DNA of 64,000 nucleotides from Propionicimonas sp. (GTDB taxonomy: Bacteria; Actinomycetota; Actinomycetes; Propionibacteriales; Propionibacteriaceae), in NCBI GenBank assembly GCA_013791955.1, contig VMSW01000010.1:124001-188000 (forward strand), written 5' to 3'. The notes beneath the pieces were generated by a model. That model was not told the origin of the DNA. It did no database searches and worked only from the letters and a program-made list of their open reading frames with translations. The position numbers and the translations under genes are program-made. Positions 32,003-41,716 of this stretch are shown piece by piece; positions within the stretch are counted from its first letter, which is position 1; each line of letters starts with the position of its first letter.

Positions 32003-32923
32003 GTGCTGACCGCTAGCAACGTCCCGTTGCCCCCGCCCGAGTTGGCCGATTGGGTGCGCAGCGTGGCCGCGGCCCAAGATCCGCGAGTTGGCCCGACCAC
32101 GCCGGTGGTGCCGCTGCTCACCCGCGGTATGCCCACCCGGCCCTACGCCCCAGCCCACTCCCAGGTCTACATCTGCGCTGGTGTGATCGTGAAGCTGCAC
32201 AGCCCGGCGGCCAACCGTGACCGGTTGGCCCGACGAATCCATTGCATCGGTGGCCCTGACATTGACCGGTTGTGGATTCAGCCGCTGATCTATGCGCCTT
32301 TCGAAGGCCCGGACGACCGACTGGCAACCGTGTGGCCGCGGGTCACTGTGCTGGCCACCATCGACCGTCCGCCCTGGTCGGAGATCGGCACCCTGCTCGC
32401 CAAGCTTCACGGCCTGCCCATTAGGGACGATCCGCCCCGCCTGGGTGGGCACACCCGACTGCAGTTGGCGATCAAGTTCCTGCGTAAGACGGTGCCCAGC
32501 GAGCTTGGCTGGATGATCGAACGCGGCGACCAACTCGCCGGACTACTCGCCGAACCCACCCAAGTGACCTTGGCTCATGGCGACTTCCACCTTGGCCAAA
32601 TCGGGCACACCCCGCTGCGCCGCAGCTGGAAACTGCTCGACGTGGACGACTTTGGCACCGGCGATCCCTCCTGGGATCTGTCGAGCCCGGCCGCCTATTG
32701 GGCCGCCGGACTGCTCGACGACCAGTCATGGACAGAGTTCCTGGCCGCCTATCGGGACGCTGGCGGGCCAGCGATTCCGGCCAGTGGCGACCCCTGGCCC
32801 GCATTGAACTTGCCAGCCCAAGCCGCACTGCTGATCGCTGTCACCCAGCAGTTGCGGGCCACCGGCGACCTGCGCGGTGCCCAGCAGTTGCTAGACACCG
32901 CGCGCCGACTGCCGCTTCAGTAG
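32003..32923 (+). CDS. Aminoglycoside phosphotransferase-like kinase
   Basis: 306 residues with the APH/choline-kinase fold C-lobe: catalytic loop LAHGDFHLGQIG and metal-binding LLDVDDFGTGDPSWDL. The N-lobe has a probable Lys in GVIVKLHS. GGAGGGAGA precedes the GTG at 32003. Members phosphorylate antibiotics, sugars or small alcohols; the substrate is not predictable. The intact DFH and DDFG residues suggest an active enzyme. Confidence 0.83.
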   Translation: MLTASNVPLPPPELADWVRSVAAAQDPRVGPTTPVVPLLTRGMPTRPYAPAHSQVYICAGVIVKLHSPAANRDRLARRIHCIGGPDIDRLWIQPLIYAPFEGPDDRLATVWPRVTVLATIDRPPWSEIGTLLAKLHGLPIRDDPPRLGGHTRLQLAIKFLRKTVPSELGWMIERGDQLAGLLAEPTQVTLAHGDFHLGQIGHTPLRRSWKLLDVDDFGTGDPSWDLSSPAAYWAAGLLDDQSWTEFLAAYRDAGGPAIPASGDPWPALNLPAQAALLIAVTQQLRATGDLRGAQQLLDTARRLPLQ

Positions 32924-33113
32924 TTGGCTGAGGCTTCGACAAGCTCAGCCAACTTCAGTCAGATCCCTGAGCTTGTCGAAGGGTCGCTGAGGCTTCGACA
33001 AGTTCAGCCAACTGGGATTAGCTCAGCCAACTGGGATTAGCTCAGCCAACTTCAGTCAGATCCCTGAGCTTGTCGAAGGGTCGCTGAGGCTTCGACAAGC
33101 TCAGCCAACTGAC
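32922..33113. repeat. Repeat array with a 97-bp duplication
   Basis: About eight units of the GTTGGCTGAGGCTTCGACAAG and CCCTGAGCTTGTCGAAGGG forms in both orientations fill the convergent gap. A module beginning CTTCAGTCAGATCCCTGAG recurs 97 bp apart (32953 and 33050), and GGGATTAGCTCAGCCAACT occurs twice in tandem. Confidence 0.9.
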
Positions 33114-35552
33114 TCAGATGTCGGCCAGCGCCTCAGTTGGGGCGGCTTTGGCGGCCCGCCTCCCTGGCAGGACGGACGCCAGCGCGGCCGCCGCCATCGC
33201 GATTGCGATCATGCCGAGCGTCTGCGGCACGTCCACCGCGAAGCTCACTGAATCGAAGCCGCCGGAGTTGCCGGTCGCCGTGACCGCCAGCCAGCCGAAG
33301 AAGCCGCCAGCGACCACGCCAACCAACACCCCGACGACCGTGACCTGCAGCGCCTCAATGGTGAGCATGGCGCGTAGCGATCCTGCCTGCAGGCCGAGTG
33401 CCCGCAGCAACGCCGATTCGCGCTTTCGCTCCAATACCGAAAGGCCGAGGGTGTTACTCACCCCGATCAAGGCGATCAGCACCGCCACTGCGAGCAGCCC
33501 AGTAGTGATGGCCAACAAGATGTTCAACACCTGCTCATAGAGCGCGGCCATCACCATCGACCCGGTGACCCGATCTTGCGACTCGGCAATATCGGCGGCG
33601 GCCACGAGCACGTTCACCGCGTCGCCCCGATTAGGCACCGACAGCCACATCACTGAATCCGAGGCCACTGACGTGATCTTGGCGAGACTCGCTGGCGAAA
33701 CGATCGCCTGGCCGTAGTCGGGCAACTCCGAAGCCACCACCTTCAAGGTGAGGCTGCCCGCCGATCCGTCGATGGAGACGGTCTTCTCCATACCTTTGGC
33801 CACCGAGGTGTTCACCAGCACCTCGCCGTCGCCAACCTGGTCAGCCAGTCCGGTCGCCGCCGGGATGCCAGCGTTGTAGGCGATTAGTTGCACGTCGCGG
33901 TTGTTGCGCATCTTGGCCAACCCAGCGTCCAGCAGCACGGTGGCGCCGACCCCGGGAACCTGGGCGAGCCTGGTCGAAGCCGCAACCGGAATGGGTTTCA
34001 GCACTTCGTCGCCAGAAGTCCAGGCCACCTGCACGTCCACCGGGTAGTGCCGCTGAAGATGATCGAGCACGGTGGCCCGAATACTGGCGGTACTCACCTG
34101 CAAGGTGACCATCAAGCCGATGGCCAACATCAGCGCGGTGGCGGTCGCCGTGGCCCGGCGCGGATTGCGCTCAGCGTTGTCGGCGGCCAGGCGCGATACC
34201 GTCCCGAAGCGGCGCACCGCCAGCCCCGTCACCGTCAGTAGGGACGGGACGAACAGCGGCCCGCCGAACAACACTCCAGCGGAGATCAGCGCCCCCGCTC
34301 CGATAGCGATGAGCAGGGCGTTTTCATCTTTGGACGACACCGCGATCGCCGCCAGCGCGAAACCAGCAACCAGCAGCAGTCCACACCCCAGAATGCGCCA
34401 CACCGAGAGCATCCGGCGCTCGTCACCGCCGAGTGCTGGCTGCAGCGCCTCTAGTGGCAGCACTCGCGTGCCCCGCAGAATCGGGACGAAGGCCGCCGCC
34501 ATTGTGGCCAGTACGCCGAGCCCGAAGGCGATGGCCAACTGCCCGGCTGGCAGCGCCAACCCCCAGAACAGGGCGGTACTCCAACTGGTCACCGCCACGG
34601 CCAGGCCGATGCCGAACGCCAGGCCGAGCAGTGAACCCAACACGCCCAGCAGGGCCGCCTCAGCCAGGAAGCGCCGCCGCACCTGGGCGCCGGAAGCGCC
34701 GACGGCTCGCAGCAGCCCGATCTGGCGGCGCCGCTGAGCAAGGGTGATGGTGAAGGTGTTGGCAATGGTGATCATGCCCACCACCAGCGAGACGCCGGCG
34801 AAAGCCCACAACACATTGGCGAAGGCGTCGAAATCGCCAGCCATCCGGGCTACCGCCTTGCTGCGCACGACTTCGGCCGGCTCGGCCTGCACGCCCGGGT
34901 TCAGCTTGGCGAGTTTCGGATTCAACCCAGCGATCACCGTGCTCGGCTGCACGCCTGCGGCCACTTTGATCGCCCACTGCTGCGCCGATTGCGCGGTGAG
35001 GCCAACCGAATCGAAGAAGGCATCAGAGGCGTAGCCGGTCTTGGTGAACAGCCCGCTCGGCTCATTGGTCAGACCGACCACCTTGAGCCGCACCTCGGCC
35101 CCGGCCGGCTTGAGATCCTGGCCAACCTGGACGTTCAACGCACGGGCCGCGCCTGCGCTCAGCACGATTTCGTCAGCTGCTTGCGGCCACCGTCCGGCAG
35201 TAATCACCGCCCATCGCAGGGAATCCGGGGGCACATTAACCAGCTGCAGGGCTTGAGAAATGGCGCCGGCCGAGACGACCACCGAGGTCGACAGGACTGG
35301 CGCGTAGGCCGCGATGCCAGCTTGGCCGCCAATGACCGCACCGATGCCACGCACCTCGGTGCCCTCCGGAACCTTGATCGCAACATCGGCTTGGGCCAGC
35401 GAGACGTTCATCGCCTTGCCCTGGGCCTGGCCCTCAGTAGCTACCAGCGTGGCCGAGCCGGCCAGGAAGGCCACCGAAATGGCGATCGCCAGCAGAGTGG
35501 AAATGAACCGTCCGGGGTGGCGACGCACCTCAGAGAGAGCTTGGCGAAACAT
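33114..35552 (-). CDS. FtsX-like ABC transporter permease
   Basis: 812 residues: N-terminal helix (about 17-37), first extracytoplasmic domain, four-helix FtsX module (helices near 250-400, with GLLRAVGASGAQVRRRFL), an intervening two-helix segment (about 395-440), a second domain and a C-terminal module (ALLRALGLQAGSLRAML). The layout matches BceB/YtrF-like or lipoprotein-release permeases. It ends in a Lys/Arg-rich tail. Its start overlaps the partner ATPase stop by one base. Confidence 0.9.
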   Translation of the reverse strand: MFRQALSEVRRHPGRFISTLLAIAISVAFLAGSATLVATEGQAQGKAMNVSLAQADVAIKVPEGTEVRGIGAVIGGQAGIAAYAPVLSTSVVVSAGAISQALQLVNVPPDSLRWAVITAGRWPQAADEIVLSAGAARALNVQVGQDLKPAGAEVRLKVVGLTNEPSGLFTKTGYASDAFFDSVGLTAQSAQQWAIKVAAGVQPSTVIAGLNPKLAKLNPGVQAEPAEVVRSKAVARMAGDFDAFANVLWAFAGVSLVVGMITIANTFTITLAQRRRQIGLLRAVGASGAQVRRRFLAEAALLGVLGSLLGLAFGIGLAVAVTSWSTALFWGLALPAGQLAIAFGLGVLATMAAAFVPILRGTRVLPLEALQPALGGDERRMLSVWRILGCGLLLVAGFALAAIAVSSKDENALLIAIGAGALISAGVLFGGPLFVPSLLTVTGLAVRRFGTVSRLAADNAERNPRRATATATALMLAIGLMVTLQVSTASIRATVLDHLQRHYPVDVQVAWTSGDEVLKPIPVAASTRLAQVPGVGATVLLDAGLAKMRNNRDVQLIAYNAGIPAATGLADQVGDGEVLVNTSVAKGMEKTVSIDGSAGSLTLKVVASELPDYGQAIVSPASLAKITSVASDSVMWLSVPNRGDAVNVLVAAADIAESQDRVTGSMVMAALYEQVLNILLAITTGLLAVAVLIALIGVSNTLGLSVLERKRESALLRALGLQAGSLRAMLTIEALQVTVVGVLVGVVAGGFFGWLAVTATGNSGGFDSVSFAVDVPQTLGMIAIAMAAAALASVLPGRRAAKAAPTEALADI

Positions 35553-36301
35553 CAGGCCCCCAACTTGGCCATGGCGGCCATGATCGCGGCGGCGCTGGGT
35601 TGGGCCAGGTCGTCGACGACGCGGCCATCGCTGAGCAGCAAGGTGCGATCGGCGAACGCCGCCGCGTTCGGATCGTGAGTGACCATCACGATGGTTTGGC
35701 CAAGCTCAACGCAGGTCTTGCGCAGATAGTTCAACAGTTCGTGGCTGGCACGCGAATCGAGGGCGCCGGTGGGCTCGTCGGCAAACACCACCGCGGGCTG
35801 GGAGATCAGCGCTCGCGCGATTGCCACCCGCTGCTGCTGGCCGCCAGAGAGCTGGGACGGCAAATGCTTGAGCCGATCGGTCAGTCGCAGCGATTCGACC
35901 AGCCGCGCCAGCAGATCGGCGTCAGGTCGGCGTCCGGCCAGATCCAGCGGCAGGACGATGTTCTGCTCGGCAGTGAGCGTTGGCAGCAGATTGAAGGCCT
36001 GAAAGACGAAGCCGACCGCGTCGCGGCGCACCCGGGTAAGCGCCTTGTCGTTGAGGGCCGACAGGTCGTGGCCGCCGAGCAGCACCCGGCCCGAGGTGGG
36101 TCGATCCAGTCCGGCCAGGCAGTGCATCAGCGTGGACTTACCCGAGCCGGAAGGCCCCATGATCGCGGTGAACGACCCGGCAGCGAAGTCGACATCGATG
36201 CCGTCGAGTGCGCGAACCTCAGCCTCGCCGCTGCCATAAACCTTGGTGAGTTGATGTGCTGAAGCGATGGTGTCGAGTAGCTGCGGGGCGGTCATGGTCA
36301 T
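35552..36301 (-). CDS. MacB/LolD-type ABC transporter ATP-binding protein
   Basis: 249 residues from the ATG at 36299-36301, with GGAG eight bases upstream; the longer frame adds 26 unrelated residues. Walker [16 protein letters not shown], signature [15 protein letters not shown] and Walker [16 protein letters not shown] are intact. Pairs with the FtsX permease downstream. No regulator is adjacent, unlike the related system at 4.5-9.8 kb. Confidence 0.93.
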   Translation of the reverse strand: MTMTAPQLLDTIASAHQLTKVYGSGEAEVRALDGIDVDFAAGSFTAIMGPSGSGKSTLMHCLAGLDRPTSGRVLLGGHDLSALNDKALTRVRRDAVGFVFQAFNLLPTLTAEQNIVLPLDLAGRRPDADLLARLVESLRLTDRLKHLPSQLSGGQQQRVAIARALISQPAVVFADEPTGALDSRASHELLNYLRKTCVELGQTIVMVTHDPNAAAFADRTLLLSDGRVVDDLAQPSAAAIMAAMAKLGA

Positions 36302-36473
36302 GGTTGAAACTCCAAGCTGCAGGCGGTTAGGCGTCGAGCGACGCTCGGAGACAAGCACGAAGCAAATCGCACCGCCCACCGAGCGTCAGCTCAACGCTAG
36401 GTCGCGAAGGCGCGCCAACGCGTCGTCCGATGTGGTGGGGTGGGTCGTCCGGAGGGACGAGATCGGCCAGGCC

Positions 36474-37571
36474 TCAGTCGCCGAAGTCGCCCAGATCGAA
36501 GCCTTCGAAGGCACCGCCGACTGATTCCATCAGGCCCTCTACCCCGGGCAACTCAGCGAAGCCGGCGAAGTCAGTGGCCAAGCTGGCGAAGATCTCCGAA
36601 CCGCCGCCGAACATCTCCAGAATCAGCATGGTGCTCATTACGTCGTCCAACACCAGCCAACCCATGCCGTCGAGTTCCGCGGACGGGTCTTGGGCCAGCG
36701 CCTCGGCGAACACGCTGCGCCAATGGTCGACCACGCCGAAAACCATCGCGTAGGGCAGGTACCGGGAGAACGTGTCGATGCCGACCTCGAACTTCAGCTG
36801 TTCGGCCTCGGCGGTGGCCAGATACTGCTTGAAGCCTTCGCATTGGACGCGCACCGCGTAGCCCTCGGCGCTGAGTGGTTCCGGCAGCTTGCCGACCATC
36901 GCCGAAAAGATTGCGCCGCCGATGATCATGCCGATGCCGATGAAACCGAGCCCAAACAAGAACAACCCCAGCACGCCAATGCCGATCAGGAGCGGGCCGA
37001 TCGACTTCGCCGACCAGGCAGCCGACTGCGAAAGGTGCTTCAGCCAATTACGGGACGCCGCCTCGTTTAGCAGAATGTCCCCGGCTTCCTTCACCTCTGG
37101 ACGTTTGCGGAAGGTGGCCAAGGTCGTGCTCGGCCCCTGGCTGAAGGCTGCAGTGAGCAGGGCCTGCTCGGTGGGGCTGAGCGGCTCGCTGGGCGGCTGG
37201 GTCGCAGCGATGATCTCCCAGTCGTAGGGCTTGTCGCCGGGGGCCTTAGTGAGCGGGTGCAGACGCAGCCAGCCGCGCTGACCTAGATCTATCAGGGTGG
37301 CCGACAGCTCGACCGGATCGACCCGGCCGTCGATGGCCACTCCGGCCAGGCCAGGGCTGACTCCGTCCGGCGGATTGAACCGCACCGCCACTGGCGGCTG
37401 CTCGCCGCGGCGCAGATGTCGGCGTACCGTCGGCTGGCCAGGTGCCGGTAGCAATCCTGGGGTGATCCCTTCGAACACCTCATCGCGGCGCCAAATCCGC
37501 ACGGCTATCCCCGCCACTACTGCGGCCACCACGATTACCAGTCCTACTACGACACCCATGGGTCCAATCAT
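36474..37571 (-). CDS. DUF2207-related membrane protein, C-terminal part of family only
   Basis: 365 residues. An N-terminal helix (about 5-24), then VRFNPPDGVSPGLAGVAIDGR and LSATLIDLGQRGWLRL, which match the cytoplasmic winged-helix segment of DUF2207 proteins, two helices (about 190-235) and an acidic C terminus (GFDLGDFGD). Typical members are 550-650 residues with an extracytoplasmic DUF2207 domain first; that part is absent here with a good ATG in its place. Function unknown. Confidence 0.7.
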   Translation of the reverse strand: MIGPMGVVVGLVIVVAAVVAGIAVRIWRRDEVFEGITPGLLPAPGQPTVRRHLRRGEQPPVAVRFNPPDGVSPGLAGVAIDGRVDPVELSATLIDLGQRGWLRLHPLTKAPGDKPYDWEIIAATQPPSEPLSPTEQALLTAAFSQGPSTTLATFRKRPEVKEAGDILLNEAASRNWLKHLSQSAAWSAKSIGPLLIGIGVLGLFLFGLGFIGIGMIIGGAIFSAMVGKLPEPLSAEGYAVRVQCEGFKQYLATAEAEQLKFEVGIDTFSRYLPYAMVFGVVDHWRSVFAEALAQDPSAELDGMGWLVLDDVMSTMLILEMFGGGSEIFASLATDFAGFAELPGVEGLMESVGGAFEGFDLGDFGD

Positions 37572-37723
37572 GGCCGATCACCTGAAATGCTGCTCATCAG
37601 CCAGCTGTGAGCTCCCTTTGCGAAGCCGCCGCCCGGGGCACGGGCGAAGGCGAACTGGCGCAGAGGTGCTGATAACCACCGCTGGATCGCACCCGCGACC
37701 AGGTGGACGGCTAGCCTGAGGCC

Positions 37724-39097
37724 ATGGCGCTGAGCGTCTTTGATCTCTTCCGGGTGGGCATCGGCCCGTCCTCCTCCCACACCGTCGGGCCAATGAAGGC
37801 CGCCGGACGATTTGTCGCCGCACTTTCCGCGGACGGGCTGCTTCCGCAGGTCGCTGGGGTGAAGGCGGAACTCTTCGGCTCGTTGGGCGCCACCGGCCAT
37901 GGCCACGGCAGCGTTGCGGCCGTGGTGCTCGGGTTGGCCGGCCAGGATCCGGAGACGGTTGACCCGCCAGCGGTGCGTCCAATGGTTCAAAGCTGCCGCG
38001 ATTCCGGCCAGCTGAAGTTGGCCGGCGACAAGGTGATCGCCTTCAACCCAGACACCGACGTGGTGCTGCATCGACGCCGCTCACTGCCGGCGCATTCCAA
38101 CGGCATGATCTTCACTGCCACCGACTCCGCCGGTGTTCAGTTGGTCGCTCGCACCTACTACTCGGTGGGCGGCGGCTTCGTCCTGGACGAAAACGAGACC
38201 GGACCAGACCGGATCGTCCCGGACTCGACTCCGGTGCCCTACCCCTTCGCCAGCGGCGTGGAGCTGCTCGCCCACTGCGCCGAGAACGGCTTCTCGGTGG
38301 CGCGGGTGATGCGGGCCAATGAGCGGGTGTGGCGCACCGATGCCGAAATCGATGCTGGCCTGTTGCGCCTATGGGACGTGATGACCGACAGCATTCACCG
38401 CGGTCTGGAGACCGAAGGGGTGTTGCCCGGCGGGCTGAAAGTGCATCGCCGAGCCCCGGAGTTGCTGCACCGGTTGCAGGTGGAAACCGACACCACCGAC
38501 CCGCTGCGCGGGATGGACTGGATCACCCTCTACGCGCTGGCGGTCAACGAAGAAAACGCTGCTGGCGGACGGGTGGTCACCGCGCCGACCAACGGCGCGG
38601 CTGGGGTGGTACCAGCGGTGCTGATGTACTACCGGCGCTTCGTCCATGGGGCTGACAACGCAGGCATCATTCGCTTCCTGCTGACCGCCGGCGCGATCGG
38701 GGTAGTAATCAAAGAGTTGGCTTCGATTAGCGGCGCCGAAGTGGGCTGCCAGGGCGAAATCGGCGCGGCCTGCTCAATGGCCGCAGCTGGCATGGCGGCC
38801 GCCTTGGGCGGCACCCCCGGCCAAGTGGAGAATGCCGCCGAAATCGGCATGGAACACAACCTCGGCCTCACCTGCGATCCGGTGGGCGGCTTGGTGCAGA
38901 TTCCGTGCATCGAACGCAATGCCATCGGCGCGGTGAAGGCGATCACCGCTGCCCGCACCGCCCTTCGCGGCGACGGACACCACATCGTCAGCCTCGACTC
39001 AGTGCTCAAGACGATGCGCCAAACCGGTGCCGACATGAGCGTGAAGTACAAAGAAACCGCCCGCGCTGGGTTGGCCGTAAACGTCATCGAGTGCTGA
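37724..39097 (+). CDS. sdaA: L-serine ammonia-lyase (iron-sulfur L-serine dehydratase)
   Basis: 457 residues of the single-chain enzyme that deaminates L-serine to pyruvate with a 4Fe-4S cluster. Beta domain: [17 protein letters not shown]. Alpha domain: [14 protein letters not shown], the cluster cysteines in [14 protein letters not shown] and [18 protein letters not shown]. All expected cysteines are present. Oxygen-labile, which fits a facultative or anaerobic host. Stands alone. Confidence 0.96.
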   Translation: MALSVFDLFRVGIGPSSSHTVGPMKAAGRFVAALSADGLLPQVAGVKAELFGSLGATGHGHGSVAAVVLGLAGQDPETVDPPAVRPMVQSCRDSGQLKLAGDKVIAFNPDTDVVLHRRRSLPAHSNGMIFTATDSAGVQLVARTYYSVGGGFVLDENETGPDRIVPDSTPVPYPFASGVELLAHCAENGFSVARVMRANERVWRTDAEIDAGLLRLWDVMTDSIHRGLETEGVLPGGLKVHRRAPELLHRLQVETDTTDPLRGMDWITLYALAVNEENAAGGRVVTAPTNGAAGVVPAVLMYYRRFVHGADNAGIIRFLLTAGAIGVVIKELASISGAEVGCQGEIGAACSMAAAGMAAALGGTPGQVENAAEIGMEHNLGLTCDPVGGLVQIPCIERNAIGAVKAITAARTALRGDGHHIVSLDSVLKTMRQTGADMSVKYKETARAGLAVNVIEC

Positions 39098-39191
39098 CGC
39101 CGCGCCGGGGCGTCCAGCTCATGCGGACGGACCCTCGGCGCGCCGGATCGGTCTAGTCGTAGACTCAAACTCCCCTTGAGAGGAAGCAACG

Positions 39192-40232
39192 ATGCCGATT
39201 CTGGACGCCTACGCCCCCGACGCCGCCCGCTATGACGGACGGATGCCCTACCGGAGCGTCGGCCGCACTGGCCTGAAGCTCCCGGCCGTTTCGCTGGGTC
39301 TGTGGCACAACTTCGGCGACGACGTGCCCTTCGCCAATCAGCGCGCCACGCTGCGGCGAGCCTTCGAGCTGGGCGTGACCCACTTCGATCTGGCCAACAA
39401 TTACGGCCCGCCCTACGGTGCGGCTGAAACCAACTTCGGCCGCCACTTCCGCGAAGACTTCAAGCCCTACCGTGACGAGTTGATCATCTCCAGCAAAGCC
39501 GGTTGGGATATGTGGCCGGGCCCCTACGGCGATCTGGGCTCACGTAAGTATTTGCTGGCCTCCCTCGACCAGTCCCTGGCCCGGATGGGCCTGGATTATG
39601 TCGACATTTTCTACCACCACCACTTCGACCCGACCACGCCCATGGAAGAAACCATGGCCGCCCTCGATACCGCCGTTCGCCAAGGCAAGGCGCTCTACGT
39701 CGGCATCTCGTCCTACTCCGGCGAGCGGACGCAGCAGGCGGTCGCCATCGCGCGTGACTTGGGCACCCCGCTGGTGATCCACCAGCCGTCCTACTCGATG
39801 CTGAACCGCTGGATCGAGGAAGACCTGCTCGACGCCCTCGGCGAAACCGGGCTGGGCTGCATCGCCTTCTCTCCGCTGGCCCAGGGCATGCTGACCAACA
39901 AATACCTGGGTGGGGTGCCGGACGGATCCCGCGCGGCGCAAGGCAAATCGCTGTCCCCGGAACTGCTCACTGAGCAGAACCTCACCCACATTCGCGCCCT
40001 CAACGATTTGGCGGCCGAACGCGGGCAGACCCTGGCTCAGTTGGCCATCGCCTGGACGCTGCGCGACGAGCGCGTCACGTCGGCCCTCATTGGAGCATCC
40101 AGCGTCAAGCAGTTGGAAGACAGCGTCGGGGCCGTCGGCAATCTGAGTTTCAGCGCCGAGGAGCTGGCCCGCATCGACGCCTACGCCACCGATGGCGGCA
40201 TCAATCTCTGGGCTGGTCCGAGCACCGCCTAG
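39192..40232 (+). CDS. Aldo/keto reductase (YghZ/GprA-like)
   Basis: 346 residues, TIM barrel. The catalytic Tyr is in LANNYGPPYGAAE, with Asp (HFDLANNY), Lys (IISSKAGWDMW) and His (YVDIFYHHHFD). NADPH-binding end: GASSVKQLEDSVGAV. Closest in sequence style to L-glyceraldehyde-3-phosphate reductases that detoxify methylglyoxal and similar aldehydes. GAGAGGAAG precedes the ATG. True substrate unknown. Confidence 0.93.
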   Translation: MPILDAYAPDAARYDGRMPYRSVGRTGLKLPAVSLGLWHNFGDDVPFANQRATLRRAFELGVTHFDLANNYGPPYGAAETNFGRHFREDFKPYRDELIISSKAGWDMWPGPYGDLGSRKYLLASLDQSLARMGLDYVDIFYHHHFDPTTPMEETMAALDTAVRQGKALYVGISSYSGERTQQAVAIARDLGTPLVIHQPSYSMLNRWIEEDLLDALGETGLGCIAFSPLAQGMLTNKYLGGVPDGSRAAQGKSLSPELLTEQNLTHIRALNDLAAERGQTLAQLAIAWTLRDERVTSALIGASSVKQLEDSVGAVGNLSFSAEELARIDAYATDGGINLWAGPSTA

Positions 40233-40247
40233 GCAAAAGGCGGCGCG

Positions 40248-41612
40248 TTAGCCGCCGCACGAGTCAATACGCGTGAGCGCGAAAGTGGCCTTGGCCGTGC
40301 CGGAGTAGGTGCCGCGCGGGGTGTCGATGGTGTTCGTGCCGATGGTCTCGAGGGTGCCGCTCGCACCGTCCCGGTCGCGCTTCACGGTGTAGGTGCCGCT
40401 GCCCTTCCAGCTCACTCCGGCGGCATTTCCGCTCAAGGTGTATTGGCCGCCAGTGGAGCCCGACGGCGTCAGCTTCATGGTCAGGCCCGAGCCGGACAGG
40501 GTGAACGGCTTAGCCAGATCGCAGATCGTCCCCGAAGCCGACCATTCATTGCCACCGCCGGTTGCGCTGAAGGATGCTTTTTCGCACTTGGGTACCAACT
40601 GCTCTGCCGCGCGCACCCGGTCGTTGATAACGCTGCCTAGGGTCTCTTTCATGTAGTTCACCGCTGGCCCGGTGATGAAGCCCAACCAGGGAGCCGCCTT
40701 CAATAGGCCGCCTGCGGTGTCGGTGAACATCCCCAAGAATGCCACCATGGCGTTGGCGGTGACCTCGTCATGCTCCTGGTCGACCTGGTCGAGCAGCTTC
40801 TGCTTGGCGCCCGGGTTCTCCTGGTATTCCTTGATGGTCACCGGGTTGGTGGGGTTGGCCGCGCAATCGCGGGCAGCGTTGATGCGGGTCAGTGCGTCGG
40901 CGATCAGCTCATTGGCCTCAATCGCGTCCCACACCTTCTTGCCAGCCTTGAAAGCCTCCCAGGAGGTGCCAGCGTGGGTCTTGTCGAGCTTGGCGGTCTC
41001 AATCGCCTTGTCGATGCCGGTCTCGTTGGCTTGGGAGATCACCCCGTCCACCACGACGTCGATGGTGGACGGGGTCGTGTCGGCGGGCAGCCGTAGCCCG
41101 CCTTCGGGTGCGATGAGGGCGGCGACCGCCGAGTCGCGTTGAGCCTGCGACGGAGCCTGGGACGGGAGCCCGGCCAACACCTGTGCTCGAAGATCCGCGG
41201 GCAGATCGTTGGTCGCGATCGTGTAGCTGAAGGTGTAGCGCAGGCCGTCCTCGGCCTTGGTGAACGTGAGTTTCGGTGGGTTCCCCGGCACGCCGCCGCC
41301 ACTCGCGAACAGGTGATAGGCGGTGGCGGCCGAAGCGTTGTTGGCGAAAGCCTGACGCACCACGAAGGTGTGGCCGTTGTCCACTTCGAGGGTCGACTTG
41401 GTCAACTGGGCGAACGCAGCAGTGCCGGAATCGAAGCCGACTGCCTGCACCTGCGCCGCGAACGCCGCGTCTTCGGACTGGGGGGCGATGACGCTCTTGG
41501 CTGGCCCGTCTACTGCGGTGGGGCCGCTGCCGCTGGTGCCAGGGGTGCAGCCCGTCACAGCCAGCAGGCAGCTGGCCAGCAGCGCCCCCGACCATTTCAC
41601 CGAACTGAACAT
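40248..41612 (-). CDS. Large secreted lipoprotein, unknown function
   Basis: 454 residues with a lipoprotein signal (LLASCLLAVTGC, lipidated Cys near residue 22). The mature protein has an alpha/beta N-terminal half with a helical AETAKLDKTHAG-like region and a C-terminal beta-rich domain (GSTGGQYTLSGNAAGVSWKG). No family recognised. Its promoter and leader closely match those of the unrelated lipoprotein gene at 45346-45759, so the two are probably coregulated. Confidence 0.7.
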   Translation of the reverse strand: MFSSVKWSGALLASCLLAVTGCTPGTSGSGPTAVDGPAKSVIAPQSEDAAFAAQVQAVGFDSGTAAFAQLTKSTLEVDNGHTFVVRQAFANNASAATAYHLFASGGGVPGNPPKLTFTKAEDGLRYTFSYTIATNDLPADLRAQVLAGLPSQAPSQAQRDSAVAALIAPEGGLRLPADTTPSTIDVVVDGVISQANETGIDKAIETAKLDKTHAGTSWEAFKAGKKVWDAIEANELIADALTRINAARDCAANPTNPVTIKEYQENPGAKQKLLDQVDQEHDEVTANAMVAFLGMFTDTAGGLLKAAPWLGFITGPAVNYMKETLGSVINDRVRAAEQLVPKCEKASFSATGGGNEWSASGTICDLAKPFTLSGSGLTMKLTPSGSTGGQYTLSGNAAGVSWKGSGTYTVKRDRDGASGTLETIGTNTIDTPRGTYSGTAKATFALTRIDSCGG

Positions 41613-41636
41613 GGTGCCGTCCTCCCAGTCGCACTT

Positions 41637-41716
41637 GCCCCACGCGGGCAGCGGGGCGGCAGCTGTGATGCTAGGAGTGCGACGACACCGACCTCGACGC
41701 GATAAGAGGACATTTA
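41637..41716 (-). promoter_or_regulatory. Lipoprotein promoter with upstream motif (copy 1)
   Basis: On the minus strand: motif TAAATGTCCTCTTATCG (from 41716 down to 41700), 27 nt later a -10-like TAGCAT (41673-41668), then a CCCC/GGGG hairpin-prone leader (41657-41637). The -10 lies 56 nt from the lipoprotein ATG, exactly as in copy 2 at 45780-45864. Confidence 0.5.
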
